Assembly: GCA_965644295.1 (NCBI GenBank)
Contig: CBFFRP010000077.1
Span: 62,001-126,000 of the forward strand
Direction: 5' to 3'
From: Paraphysomonas bandaiensis
Lineage: Eukaryota > Chrysophyceae
Length of the DNA: 64,000 nt
Part shown: positions 1-11,724 of the stretch, piece after piece
Layout: each line of letters begins with the position of its first letter
Position numbering within the stretch: the first letter of the stretch is position 1
The notes under the pieces: generated by a model
Told to the model about the DNA's origin: nothing
Databases searched by the model: none
The model's input: only the letters and a program-made list of their open reading frames with translations
Program-made: the position numbers and the translations under genes

Positions 1-844
1 AATTTTAATTAAAGCAATGCTTACTTATATAGTACACCTACTGTCTCTTACTCTCTCGTAGAACCACACATGTAACATGCTAGCTTCAAATATATAGATT
101 GCAGGTAGAGATTCTGGGTGACGTATCTTGAGTAGCCTGATGTTAATAACTGCCTATAGGGTAGCTGCATGTATGCAATTCAGTGTGTTGTATTTCTGTG
201 ACTCTAGCGAGATCATTGTCCGTCCCACTTAACTAATCATCATGTGCTGTTTGCTGCACTTCTTCTGTTGTTGCTTCTCGTACTGTTGTTTCTCTCACCT
301 TGATAATACTACTAACCGCTACTGTGTAAACCATCAGAGTTACACTACCTTTCCCCCCTCTTTTAATCAAAATAACATAGATGAACTCAAAATGAATGTT
401 GATTGACCTCTGGGGAAAGCGTAGCGCAAACTCGGAGTCTTCCAGTACCATCGTCGTCGGATAAGTTCGGATATTCTTCAGTTGAGTTCTTCCGATATCT
501 TGTAAACTGTTTTTAAAAAGTTGCTAGGTATCTAGGTATATGCCATGACTACTGGAGTGGTACGACGGATCTACACAAAGGATTTTGTTTCTATGCGGTA
601 ATTCTTCATCTGACCTTGAAACACTTTCCCTATTTTATTAAAAGTGTAACTGATATGACTGCTGCTATCAATGGATATAGGTTTAGCTACGTAAGTTTTA
701 TCATGGGTATCTGTTAATGTGCTGGAGTTCTATAGTTATGGATTACATTTCAATGGCTATACAAGTGAAGTCTTAGAGCTTCATCCGCATTATTCACTAT
801 TTACATCATTCTAATCGGAAGCCTTAAAATTCACGACGTACATT
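1..844. other. Intergenic, no gene seen
   Basis: AT-rich sequence downstream of the gene that ends at 845. The only open frame (233-451, minus) is short, resembles nothing I know and has no supporting splice partners. I see no repeat family or RNA gene here. Confidence 0.5.
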
Positions 845-3800
845 CTACTTTATATTATTTCTTTTTCCAAAAGGGTTTTTCAACATTTTTTCCTTAGCAC
901 TTTCTCGTACCACAGGCTTTGCAGATGTTAAGGGTACTGAGGATGGTGACGGAGTAGAACGCTTTTTCGTGGTTGTATTTGACGATATTTGCTTGGAGTT
1001 GTCACTGGTTTCCTCCGTTTTCAATGGACTATCCTTGGAAGCATTGCTGTGAGAAAGTTCAGAATAAGATGGCGGAAGTATGTCGCCGCCAGACACTTCT
1101 GAATCTATAAGAACAGGTTTAGGCGGGTCAACGGTGCTGTCAAATTGGCGAGACTGTAAAGAAATATTCCGCTCGCTTTGGGAGACTGTACTATCACGTA
1201 GGGAGGGATGATTTAAATGTAGTTCGGTCTCGTTCACACTGTGAGTACATTTTAACGAAGGCACCGGAAACGTGGTAGATAATTGGGCAGTAGAATTCTC
1301 TGATGACTCCATCGGCATTACACAGTTACTACTCCAAGAGATGCCCAGCGGAACCATTCCACTGTATGCAGCTTTCTTAAACTCATAAAAGTCGAGAACC
1401 CCATCTCCATTCATGTCCACTTTACTTCCAACTTTAATAGCATAAGCACGTGCTTCATCCCAACTTATTCCAGCAGATACCATGACCAAATTTGTCAGTT
1501 CATTCACATCAAGTGCGTTGCTTCGATCCCTATCGTAGGCCTGAAACATGAGCTCTAATTTCTCATCATTACTTCCATTCGTTAGTTTCGCAAAACCAAT
1601 AGCGATTTCGGTTAAGGAGAGGGCCCCATTTCCATCTAGATCAAAAGCATGAAAAATATCGTAAGCAAACTTTTCCTCGAAATTCAACTGTGGGCTAGTA
1701 AGAGCCTGAATGAACAGCTGGCGATCAATTTCAGAAACATTTTTGTGCTTGAAGTAGTCGTAAAAGTCGCTGATTAAATTGACATCAATATCCTTATTAT
1801 AACGTGCACACTGCTTCTTTATATCCCGTATTGCAACCTCTTTAGATCCCATGTGCAAACCATTTGCGAGGGGCTTCTCACAAGCATTCATTTGAACAGG
1901 GCTGAAGCTTGATGTCGTGTTTGCAGTCAGGTAGATGGTTATACAGGGAATAGTTTCAGTGCGATATAATTCTGCAAAACGAATCATTTCACTGAAGTCA
2001 GTTTGGAGGGTCAAAGGAACACATTCATTATTCACATTATGAAACAACGAGACGTCCATTTGACACATTGCACACAGTCTATTTCGCAACATTGTCAGTG
2101 AGATATCTCTCGGAACTGTACACGCATAAGCCATTTCAAATCTTCTGAACTCGTTCCCCTTTTCCCATAGAGGAACTGCACTGATATTAACGCGTGAATT
2201 GAAAGAAACCCATTCGTTTGAGAGAATTGGGACACCTGGCGTGACGTCAACTTCCATCTCTGATTCCCTAAGAGCGATGAAGCCTTCAGCATAAGCGTCA
2301 TTTAGCCTTTCAACCCAGATATCTACTAAGGCTAAGCACTCAGAAGAAATACAATCTACAATAGGTGTTCGGATGGTTGCATGACATTGCCATATCTTTT
2401 CCACAAACTGTAACAGCGCGGCACACATATCAGCTAACTCCTGAGAGTACCTTAACGAGCCTTTACGCAGTTCACGACATACAACATCATGCAGATGGCA
2501 TATTGCATCTACATGATCCACATTAAATACCATCGTATAAAGAGAAATATCCATGAGCAACAACTCCTGTAGGCTTGCAACAGTCATTCTAATGGTACTA
2601 ATAGTGTAAATTGGGCCAACATATGCTCCAAGTACCTCAGATAACGTGTGCCTGTTTCGTTTGAACTTACTAAATAGACCAAAAAAACCATCCGCAACAC
2701 CGCGAGATACACATACAGGCACAAGTGACCGGTGCTTCATACAGTCAACGAGGAATGACGCAACACAATGTCCACATTCAGATGAGGGTAGAAGGGAGAC
2801 GCAGTGCTTCACAATGTCAGTAGTACGCTCGTCACCTAATATATCCACGAATTCGAATTCCAGCAATAGGCGAACTACTTGTATAGCAGACTGTATGAGC
2901 GATGCAATTACTTCATCATCAGGGTAGGAAACTGCACACCTCAATTGACTTGCAACTACAGAGTGAATATCAGTTTCTCTCCACACCTCCCCACAAAAAT
3001 CTTTCGAGGCAGACAAGACCTCTGACAAACACATGTTTAGTGATATGCATACGTACCAGCTGGAGCTGTGTGTGGGCCAGTTGTGCCGATAGAACACTTG
3101 AACTTTGTCAAAAATACTCTGCAATACTGAATAATGAAAAGCCCTCTTACACAGAATATATATACCTTATGAAGTGGGACTGAAGGTGAGCAGAGAGGCA
3201 GCAGATATTTCAGAACAAGCGCAATGTTCATAACCGCCACAGCGTCATACACGCCTGAGCATATCATTCTACCGAGAATGATGTGAGCCATGTGCAAAAT
3301 ATCAAACAATTCCCGTTCATTTATTCCAACTGCAGCCGGAATATTAGTGTGTCTTGAGTCAAAGGAATGAGTAAACCCACAGAGAACTGCCAGTGCTCCA
3401 ATTGCACTGCGGAGTAAGGGTAACTCGATCATATCTTGACGAAGGAGCTTCACTATTCTACTACGAAATTCAAGTCGCAACATGCATTCCAAGCAACCTG
3501 AATTGGTTTCAGAAAAAGCTCCAATGCATCGCATGATTGCAGCAAGGATGTCTTGGTTCCACGTCGTGACAGTGGCGTGTTCATCAAGTAGTTGTACGAG
3601 TCGGAAGGGGAACCTCTCGCTCTCCAGAACCTGCCGAGTAAAAGCATTATCTGGATGCCACACATTATTTTCCACGTTTGTTCGAATGTTAGTAATATTA
3701 GGACCGATGATATAATCTCTAAGGGCATGTAGACAGGGGGTATATACAGCAAGCTGCATCGACGAAGGTACATTAGGAGTCAGAAGGGCGCATATGCGAC

Positions 3801-4584
3801 GAATTATTGAGCCGTCAGAAGACCCTCTGACAAACTACATAAGTAATTCAAACATTTCACAAAATTTTACATACATCTTGCCAGAGTGAGTTATGCCCTC
3901 GAATACTTGAAATATTGTAGGGGCGTATTCGAACTTCTCGTCGGAGGTGTGACACAGTTGTACGATGGACAAAATAGTCCGCACTTTGCATACGCCCTGC
4001 ATTACCGTCTTCCAATCCAGCGAATACAACTCGTCCAGTAAACGTTGACTGCCCTCCAATAGTATACCTTTTATTTCTTCATGAGTAGCAGCTTTCTCAT
4101 CAGTTGACAGCGAAGGATACTCTCGATGGATTGCAATCATATCAACGTATCCATGTTGTCGAGATAGAATTCGGCGTTGTTTCTCATTAAAATCTGGAAT
4201 AGGGGAGAACTGGCGAAAGAAGTTGGCCATTTCAGTCAATACTTTCTTTCTACTATACGTAGGTGATATATTATGTCGTTTCATCCCAACTGTGTCGGGG
4301 GACCGATGCACCATACCAAGCCACTTCAACATTGTATCCAAAAATTCTTCCTCAGATATCATCCCATCTCCATTAAAATCCATCATATTCATACAAGAAA
4401 GTAATTCGACATTTGAGGGCCGGGTATTGCTGTTTATTTTAGTCATGATGTCCGAAACCTCAGACATCGACAAGCGACCATCTTTGTCAGAGTCAGCCAC
4501 TTTAAACAAATTAGAAATTTCTTCAACGGTGTGTTCACAGTGCATCTGTACAGCAAAAAGAACTGATTGTGCGGAATAAGCCAA
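845..4584 (-). CDS. EF-hand / armadillo-like protein, about 1218 aa
   Basis: Read as three exons: 4584-3871, 3834-3166 and 3118-845, all joined in phase 0. The N-terminus carries two canonical EF-hand loops (DSDKDGRLSMSE and DFNGDGMISEEE, about residues 30-80). A long helical middle resembling armadillo/HEAT repeats follows (about 150-600). A second block has three EF loops (DLDGNGALSLTE, DRDRSNALDVNE, DMNGDGVLDFYE). The tail is Ser/Thr/Pro-rich and ends basic. I infer a cytosolic calcium-responsive scaffold; the partner is unknown. The 3119-3165 intron (47 nt) is convincing. The first join is less sure: the frame would be continuous except for one TAG at 3835-3837, which a 36-nt intron (3835-3870) would remove. 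A possible donor/acceptor pair near 3018-3052 was left as coding. The start is the first ATG of the open frame, 230 bp from the 4815-5197 microsatellite. Confidence 0.75.
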
Positions 4585-4814
4585 GCGACCTGTTTACAAT
4601 CATATTGCGCGGACAATTGACCGAACTGTAGAATTCATCTCATTTCACTGGCAAAAATAGGAATTTCCAGTCGGCGTCCAAATTTTTTTAACTAGGAATT
4701 CCTACGAAGATTTATGTAAAATGAATTACACAACCTAAACTAAAAAATCCCGTTTTTTCACTAAAAATGTAACAAAACTACACATTCTCAAGAAAATAAT
4801 CGGCATATGTCTGC

Positions 4815-4933
4815 TACATACATACATACATACATACATACATACATACATACATACATACATACATACATACATACATACATACATACATACATACATA
4901 CATACATACATACATACATACAAACATACATAC

Positions 4934-4964
<31 letters not shown>

Positions 4965-5141
4965 CATACATACATACATACATACATACATACATACATA
5001 CATACATACATACATACATACATACATACATACATACATACATACATACATACATGCATCCATCCATCCATCCATCCATACATACACATACATACATACA
5101 TACATACATACATACACATACATACATACATACATACATAC

Positions 5142-5172
<31 letters not shown>

Positions 5173-5197
5173 CATGCATACATACATACACATACAG
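4815..5197. repeat. (CATA)n microsatellite array, divergent promoter
   Basis: Nearly pure CATA tetranucleotide tract on the plus strand, with CATC and CACATA variants in its right third (from about 5055). It reads (TATG)n toward the minus-strand EF-hand gene starting at 4584 and lies between that gene and the plus-strand sirtuin remnant. The long Met-Tyr-Val-Cys and Thr-Tyr-Ile-His open frames across it are repeat artefacts. Confidence 0.97.
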
Positions 5198-5419
5198 TAC
5201 AGGACATGTACGTATATACCGCCGTATACCCATATACCCACCAGTCGGTAAAAGATATGTCGCATCTCATTCCACAAGACTCATCCAGTGTGTACGAAGG
5301 TGTGTCTGTGCAGGTATTCGACTATGAGTGCCCCTGGCAGAGGTAGTTAACTCATCACTTGTGATATTTTATTATATATATACACGTGTACTCCACTTTA
5401 TACTCCCGACCATCAGCCA

Positions 5420-6693
5420 AAGAAGCTGTCCAGGAAGAAACTACGTAGTTTTTCTACTGTTGAGGATGTGATCAGTGCAATCAACTCATGTAACAATATT
5501 TTAGTCATCAGCGGGACTGGTATATATCAGTGTCGTGTAGTATTCCAGATTTTCGATCGAAGAATGGTATATACAATACTCTCTGCTCCCAAGATATTGG
5601 AATTCCAGCTGCTGAGTTGCTCTTTGATTTATCATACTTTTGATGGAGCCATGTAGGTAGTCGTTGTAATATGCGTTGAGTGTGTTAGTTTTGTGCTTCG
5701 TATCAGAAACCGTTTTACAAGTATGCTCATAATTTGACTCCACCCCTTCACTGTCACATCACTTTGTTGCCTAGAGTCCAGGAAGAAAATTCTGCGTAAT
5801 TACACACAAAATATCGACGGTCTTGAGAGGGTGGCTGGAGTAACACGGCTTTCTGAGTGCCACGGGCCAATGGGCCTCTTCAAGTGCGTTAAGTGTAAGA
5901 GAAAGATAAATCGAGAGGAAGGTATTAGATCCATCTATTTCCAGGTATTTAAAAGACGATATTAACCGCTGTGACTTGGTACTTGTAATGGGTACCTCGC
6001 TTAAAGTCGGTGGCGCGGTGTTGTCATTATTGAGAGATATCAAATCGGACGTTCCCCAGATTCTGTTGAATCTTGAGGCAGTGTCGCCACCAAAAGGACT
6101 CAGCGATGGATTTGACGTCTCTTTACTCGGGAAGTGTGATGAGGTGATAGCCTGGTTATATACAACCTTATGGGGTAAGCGTAACTCGTAGCAGACGCTG
6201 ATTGACCGAATTCATCTGTTGCTATTGAATTGTGTTTTTGATTGAGATTAACTGTTCTACAGATATTAATTCCTCAAGTTTTGCACCTGCAAAGATAAAC
6301 AAAAATCGCAAGCGGAAAGTTACTGAAGCAACTGTATCGTACGAAGGGACTATTCGAGAGTCGACCAAAGAGTTGCCCTGCTCTCGCCGCAAAGGTGAAA
6401 GAGTGTATTGTTTCACGACTCCTGGTGAGGACCTAAACCCTGATCTGGAAGGGTGTCCTGTGGTATCTCCGTACGTCACAGATACTGAATACAATGATAG
6501 CTCAGAGCAGAATCGTAATAAAGGTATTGACCTCCCTCTTCCCAGTGCCGATATGTCTATGGAGACAAAAGTTACGTATGACCCTCAGTCTGACGACGAT
6601 AAAACTAGTATATGCTTTGCGAAACGCAGCACTGGAAGAAATTTGCGTCAATCACGGTGTACGTCGAGAAGTGATGATTTTGTGTACTTTTAG
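5420..6693 (+). pseudogene. Class I sirtuin (Hst-like NAD+-dependent deacylase), frame-broken
   Basis: Sirtuin landmarks occur in order but in different frames. There is a basic leader, then ISGTGI, then IPDFRSKNGIY (about 5548-5580), PFYKYAHN, PSLSHHF, NYTQNIDGLE with catalytic-type CHG (about 5790-5870), one CxxC (KCVKC), then CDLVLVMGTSLKV (about 5967-6010) and SDGFDVSLLGKCDEVI. Breaks include an extra TA in a TATATA run near 5521, a T-run shift near 5640, shifts near 5730 and 5770, and loss of the second CxxC and FFGE segment before 5950. The 3' part is clean: exon to 6174, an 88-nt intron 6175-6262 and an open Ser/Arg-rich tail to 6693. Probably a decaying pseudogene. Local assembly indels beside the microsatellite could explain the small shifts but not the missing zinc half-site. 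The 5' end is not defined. Confidence 0.75.
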
Positions 6694-7503
6694 TTTGCAT
6701 GTTTTAGCGTTCTCGTCAGTGATGTATATTTGTGGTATATTATAATTATTACTGAATAAGATACTGTTGAGTTTTACTTAAAGTTGAGCAATTTAGTGCT
6801 GTAGTTTTAGTTTTATGATTTTTGATTTATTATTGTTTGTGATATAAGAACGTCTGATTATTACAGGAAACATTGTTTGTGATAAATACTGTATATGAAG
6901 ACAGTATTCGATGAAATATTTCAGGTAAATTGAAATGTAATGACTGTATGAGTGGCTGTCTAAAACGTTGGGAATTATCTATAGTAATGTTGGAAATGGA
7001 AAGTTGAAACAGATGACGACACTTATAGGTAATTGAAAGCGGTGTTCACAGAGTTCAGTTAAACTATTCTAATGATATGGTAGCGCAGACGTAAAGTTTC
7101 TACCTAAGTTTGTTCAGTTTGGAGTGGTAAACTAGGTCAAGAAGATAAAGATAAAGGTATGGCTAATGAGAAAAAACAAGTAAAAGGTTGGGTTTGCAAA
7201 ATGAGACTAGTAGTGCACTCATCAGACAATGCGTCAGTGGTTACAACAAAATATAATTAGTACAGCAGCGTGGTAGCCAGTAAACCATCAAGAGCACGCT
7301 TGGCCACATGACGAAAACAACCAAAGCCTTACTGTGAATAGTATATATTGTTTCACCAAGCGGTCTCTCTAGTACCTGGAATGCTAACCATAATTCTGAT
7401 ATAAAATCAGAGAACAATTCACTAGATGTACAACAATCACTGCTTTATCATTATTATAATATATATATATATAGAGAGAGAGAGACTTATTCGGTGAAGT
7501 TAT
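6694..7503. other. Intergenic, AT-rich
   Basis: No gene recognised. There is a short (TA)n(GA)n tract near 7460-7485, just before the SINE-like copy. Confidence 0.5.
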
Positions 7504-7955
7504 ATTAGTTACCCTGAAGAAGGTCGGACTCGCACCTTTTCGTGTGGTGTTCGGGGAATAAATCATAGCTAAATGCTTGTGTGGTACAAGGGACACTACG
7601 TAGTAAGGAATAAACAGGCATCCGGGACAGGGCTCATCTGAAGGGCAACCGGGAATAGGCCGACCTGAAGGGTAACCGGGGTATTGGGCTGCCTGCTGAA
7701 GTCAAGCATCCGGGATGTTCACCTTAAGGACTCAAAAATCAGATGTCAGGTATATCAACATTTTGCTTGCTCACAGTTTTAGCTTTGAGTGATAGAGCGA
7801 AAGTGGTTGCACCTTGGTACTTGCGGTGACGCACAAGCAGCGTCCGTAGCGTTAAATTGTAGGATATCAGAGTTAAGCACTAGTTGGTTAAATTGCTTTT
7901 TGCTAAATTAGTTCTGACTCTTAAACGCCTATATTGCAAATAATAAGACATTCAC
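7504..7955 (+). mobile_element. SINE-like element copy
   Basis: Carries the family landmarks in order: the head AGGTCGGACTCGCACC, the CATCCGGGA motifs, GCTGCCTGCTGAAGTCAAG, then the tail hairpin CTTGCGGTGACGCACAAGCAG and the terminal CGCCTAT..AATAATAAGAC. Somewhat diverged from the copies at 31.9 and 47.9 kb. Boundaries are approximate. Confidence 0.8.
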
Positions 7956-9139
7956 TACTATATGCTAACCATCGGCAATACTATTTCTAGTGCAGCAGCT
8001 GCTCACGGTTCCTCACTTGAGCGCATTTCGCTGAGGAGTACTCTAGTAGGTATATATGTATTCAGCGACCATCCGGCTTGTAGGCTATTGTATAGTAGTT
8101 GTTCTTGTGCTGTGGACGGTCCACTGTTGCAGCGCAATGCTATGCTGCTGTGATATGTTTTGTTTTGATGTAGAGTTGTTTGATGTTGTTGAGTGCTGGT
8201 TAGGTGTGTAGTAGTAGGCATGATTAAGTTATACATAAATACAGTAATAATGTAGGTAGTGTACTAATTTTGAAGGTTAGGTAGAAAAGGGTATACCTAT
8301 GCACAATAAGAAACTATAAAGGTATTATATTTTACTATAATAATATACCAATCTTTAATAAGTGCCTCAATAAACTTGCCGCTAGCCCGCAGTCATGCCA
8401 ACTACTAAAAATAGGTAGAAGAAATAATAAAAGCCAAAATAGTTACGTAAGCCTGTTGTTATCCCCGTACAGAATGCTAGCTGCCATTGGAGTGAAAGCT
8501 GGGCTTACAGGTGGTGTACTGTATATGTATATAGTGTAGTGCGGACAGTCAGCAAGCAACAGTATGACAGCCAGGGACGGATAATAATATATTGCAACAA
8601 GCAATAATAATAATTATATTTTAAAGACTATGTAATAATAAATAAAAAATATAGTGTAGTAAGTAAAAACAAATAATTGCAATATATTGCAATCAATTAT
8701 ATTTTTACCTAGCCCTGAGTGTAGTGTAGTATATGTGCAGTCCAATCTAGTATAGAGTAAGGACATATTGTATGCCCAGAGTGTAGTGTGTGATACTTGA
8801 CAAGTTTGAGTGCTAGTCATTATTATCACAGATAACCTCTGAGTGAACAAGTTAATAGCACTGTCGCTTACTATCAACTTGTATCTTGCCTTACAACAAT
8901 TCCACAGCAACACTTTATTAACAACATCATAAAATACTGCATTCTTCACCAACAGCTATAATTCATTAGCTTGAATTACTCGCTTTAGGCATAACTCAAC
9001 ATTACAACAATGTATATATTATATATACACTCCGCTATTCCAGGCATTTCAAAACATTAACAAAGAGGTAAAATATGTTAACTGTTTACCAATTCTTCCT
9101 ATCTGCTAAGTATAAATACAAAAGCAGTCTAGTTGTATG
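7956..9139. other. Intergenic, AT-rich
   Basis: No convincing coding region. Contains ATATTGCAA-type palindromes at 8590-8700 like those in the hAT ends, but no complete terminal inverted repeat was found. Confidence 0.45.
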
Positions 9140-11173
9140 CTATCGTTTATAGGGTGTGTTAAGAACATGAATAACCTCTGATGACTGATACTTAGCCAAA
9201 AGTAATAGGGTAATTACTGCTTGTGCCATCGTGATGAAAAACACCACCCGCCATCCCCATGAGCCTTTAATATGTGTTATACACACAGAAACAACCAAAG
9301 GTCCGGCGAGTCCCGCCACTGCCCCAAATGTGTTACCAATAGTGTTAGTCATCGAGGAGAAGTTGGGGGCAACATCCAGATAACAGCAAGCGATTCCGCA
9401 TTGTGCAGCGCCGTAACAAAATAAAGCAAACACCATAAACGTGAAAGCTAAGCCTAAAAATCACACTGAATAAGAGACACTGCTGTGGACTTGAGTTCTT
9501 ACCAGGAATATCCATAAAACCACATGCGATTAGGCATAAACTAGACCCGCCATACGCAATTTGACTAGCCACCTGCCTGACCGATCGATCATTCCATCCC
9601 TTGTTGACCTACATATCACCACCAGCAAAACGTTCAGCACCAAATACATACTATAATATTTTCGAATGATACTAATTCAAATAGTATACAAAAGGTATTT
9701 CAAACACTTATACCTGAAATTCTTCGAACATCATAGCAAATACTATAACCGCTACAAAATTCGCTGCATACGGTGCTATACTTAGTAGTCCTGAAGATGT
9801 TAGATCATACCCTAACTCATCTGTCAAATACGATGGTATTTCTGTGAGTAACATGTAGCCAATCCATGAAAACGTCCAGTGACTCAAGAATAGTACCAGC
9901 GTCGCAGGATGCGTAAAGAAAGCCTTCCAAGGGATGTCACTTATAGCATGACTACGCTGAAATTTCACATAAGTACGAGGTTTCTTCGTATCTACAGCCG
10001 TTGCTTCATCGGATTTCTCGTACGGGTCTTCAATGCAAATAGAGCCGTAAACTTCTCCATTAGGTAGAATGGTTTCGCCCATAACATCAGCTAGGCTATT
10101 AGATCGACTTTTCATCCCGCTCTGAGAATTTATAAGAGGAGAGTACGCCTCTGTTGGACTATTATCAGCAGTAACACAACCCCCCCGGCCTGTATACCAC
10201 GGCTTTAGAAATTTCACACCACAATTGCACATACTATTCAGGTGAAGTTATCATAACGTAAAGAAGAGCACAAGAACTAAATTACATAGAGCAGATATAC
10301 GGCGCATAGTTTAAATACTTTTGAGAATGTGGGTAAGTTCATCAGAAGTTATATACGGGTGCTCCTCAGGCGAAGAGTGCACTGCGAAAGCATACAACGG
10401 AGTCCAAAGAATGCCCACCACACCAAAAACATAAAATGCTGACGGCCATCCACCGAGCGCAAAGCCCCATAGCGATATATCTCGACTGGTGCTTACAAGA
10501 TATCCACTAAGCGAAAATCCCACAACTTCACCCTGAAAAACATTGCACAACATTGTTAAATGGAGGCCATATAGATAGCAGATATATCACACAAAATACA
10601 CACCAGAAGCATGCCTGAGCCAACTGCTGAAACCATCAAAGTTTTTTCCTCTTGAGGCACCCATCGGGGAAAAAAATGATACACAGAGGGGAACATAGCG
10701 CTCGAAGCCAATCCTACTAAAGCGCGAACTAATAGACCTAATATGAGAGATGACTCACAGGCAGCAGGAAAGAGTAGATTCAATAGAGACGACATGGATA
10801 TTGCAAAGCCAAAAGTATTCTTGCATCCAATTTCGCCTGCGAGTAGCGCAAACGGAATTTGTCCTGCCGCTACATTATAACATATATACTACATGAGATG
10901 TCATTGCTGCTGAAAACCTGCGGGACTTACCATATCCCCAAAAGAAAGCAGATAAAATATACCCTTTCTCCACTTCAGACCAATCCAGATCATCTGTAAG
11001 GTCATAAGGAAGACATGACATTGAGTTATATACCACTTTATTGTGTGGAGTATTGAGGGGAGTGTACCTTTCATCTTCTGTGCAGCTATACTTAAATTAA
11101 CTCGAAGACAATAGTTTATAGTCACCCCACAAAAGAGAAACATCATTGTTTCCCATCTCTTAGACACCATCAT
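9140..11173 (-). CDS. SLC17-type anion/phosphate transporter (MFS), 514 aa
   Basis: Seven exons: 11173-11068, 10993-10931, 10869-10604, 10532-10319, 10189-9714, 9608-9503, 9453-9140. Every join is in phase and the total is 515 codons. Family landmarks appear in order: NYCLRVNLSIAAQKM in the first membrane segment, DWSEVEKGYILSAFFWGY, GLASSAMFPSVYHFFPRWVP, GFSLSGYL, WKAFFTHPATLVLFLSHWTFSWIGYMLLTE (shown in part), then APNFSSMTNTIGNTFGAVAG and the last helices. These are typical of the SLC17/ANTR group, which move phosphate or organic anions, often with Na+ or H+. A hydrophilic loop of about 90 aa in the middle (exon 5) is longer than usual and poorly conserved. The acceptor of exon 5 (about a 117-nt intron) is chosen by phase and is the least certain. 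Substrate and membrane location cannot be told from sequence. Confidence 0.85.
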
Positions 11174-11724
11174 TGGTGAACAGCAGATGCCTCACACAAG
11201 AGGCTTCCTGTGTTGAGGGTTTAGGATTAAAATTGACCTGAATATGACGAATCTATTGCTTCTTCAGTACTTTTCCACATATCCATATGCTGTGGTCCAG
11301 TTCACATGTGTGAGAGCTCCATACTTTTGGTACATGTAGAGTATACAGTATAGAAAAGCGTAGGATTACGGGAATACACCCTTTATCGAATGAACTGTGT
11401 GAGAAAACGTATACTCTGATATCATTTGTCGAAACTAGCCAATGACATCAATGGTGCATCAACTGCTGCTGCTTGGTGTATGAGTTAAAGCAAATAGAAC
11501 CAAATGAAGTTGTGGGTTGTATTCATGCCTCGAACAATTCGCTGGAGATATGCAGAACCCTGTGATGTACCATAACTTTATCCAGGAGAACTACGGTGTG
11601 TAGTGATTGCAATTATCAACTATTCTTAAGTACGGTTTCAATATCAAATAGATTCGGATATGGTACCTCATTCGTTTCCTCTATCACTTGTATAGCCATC
11701 TGAAGTTCGAGATATCAGATTTCT
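11174..11724. promoter_or_regulatory. Divergent intergenic region
   Basis: Separates the start of the SLC17-like gene (minus) from the JmjC gene (plus), so it presumably holds both promoters. No clear motif was identified. Confidence 0.4.

Noticed and set aside
4815-5197. CRISPR array
   Set aside because: Simple tetranucleotide microsatellite in a eukaryotic context, without spacers.
4735-5346. Long Met-Tyr-Val-Cys and Thr-Tyr-Ile-His open frames across the tetranucleotide arrays (also at 14.6-15.4, 24.1-25.2 and 60.1-60.5 kb)
   Set aside because: A stop-free tetranucleotide repeat is open in all frames by composition; no family or splice support.
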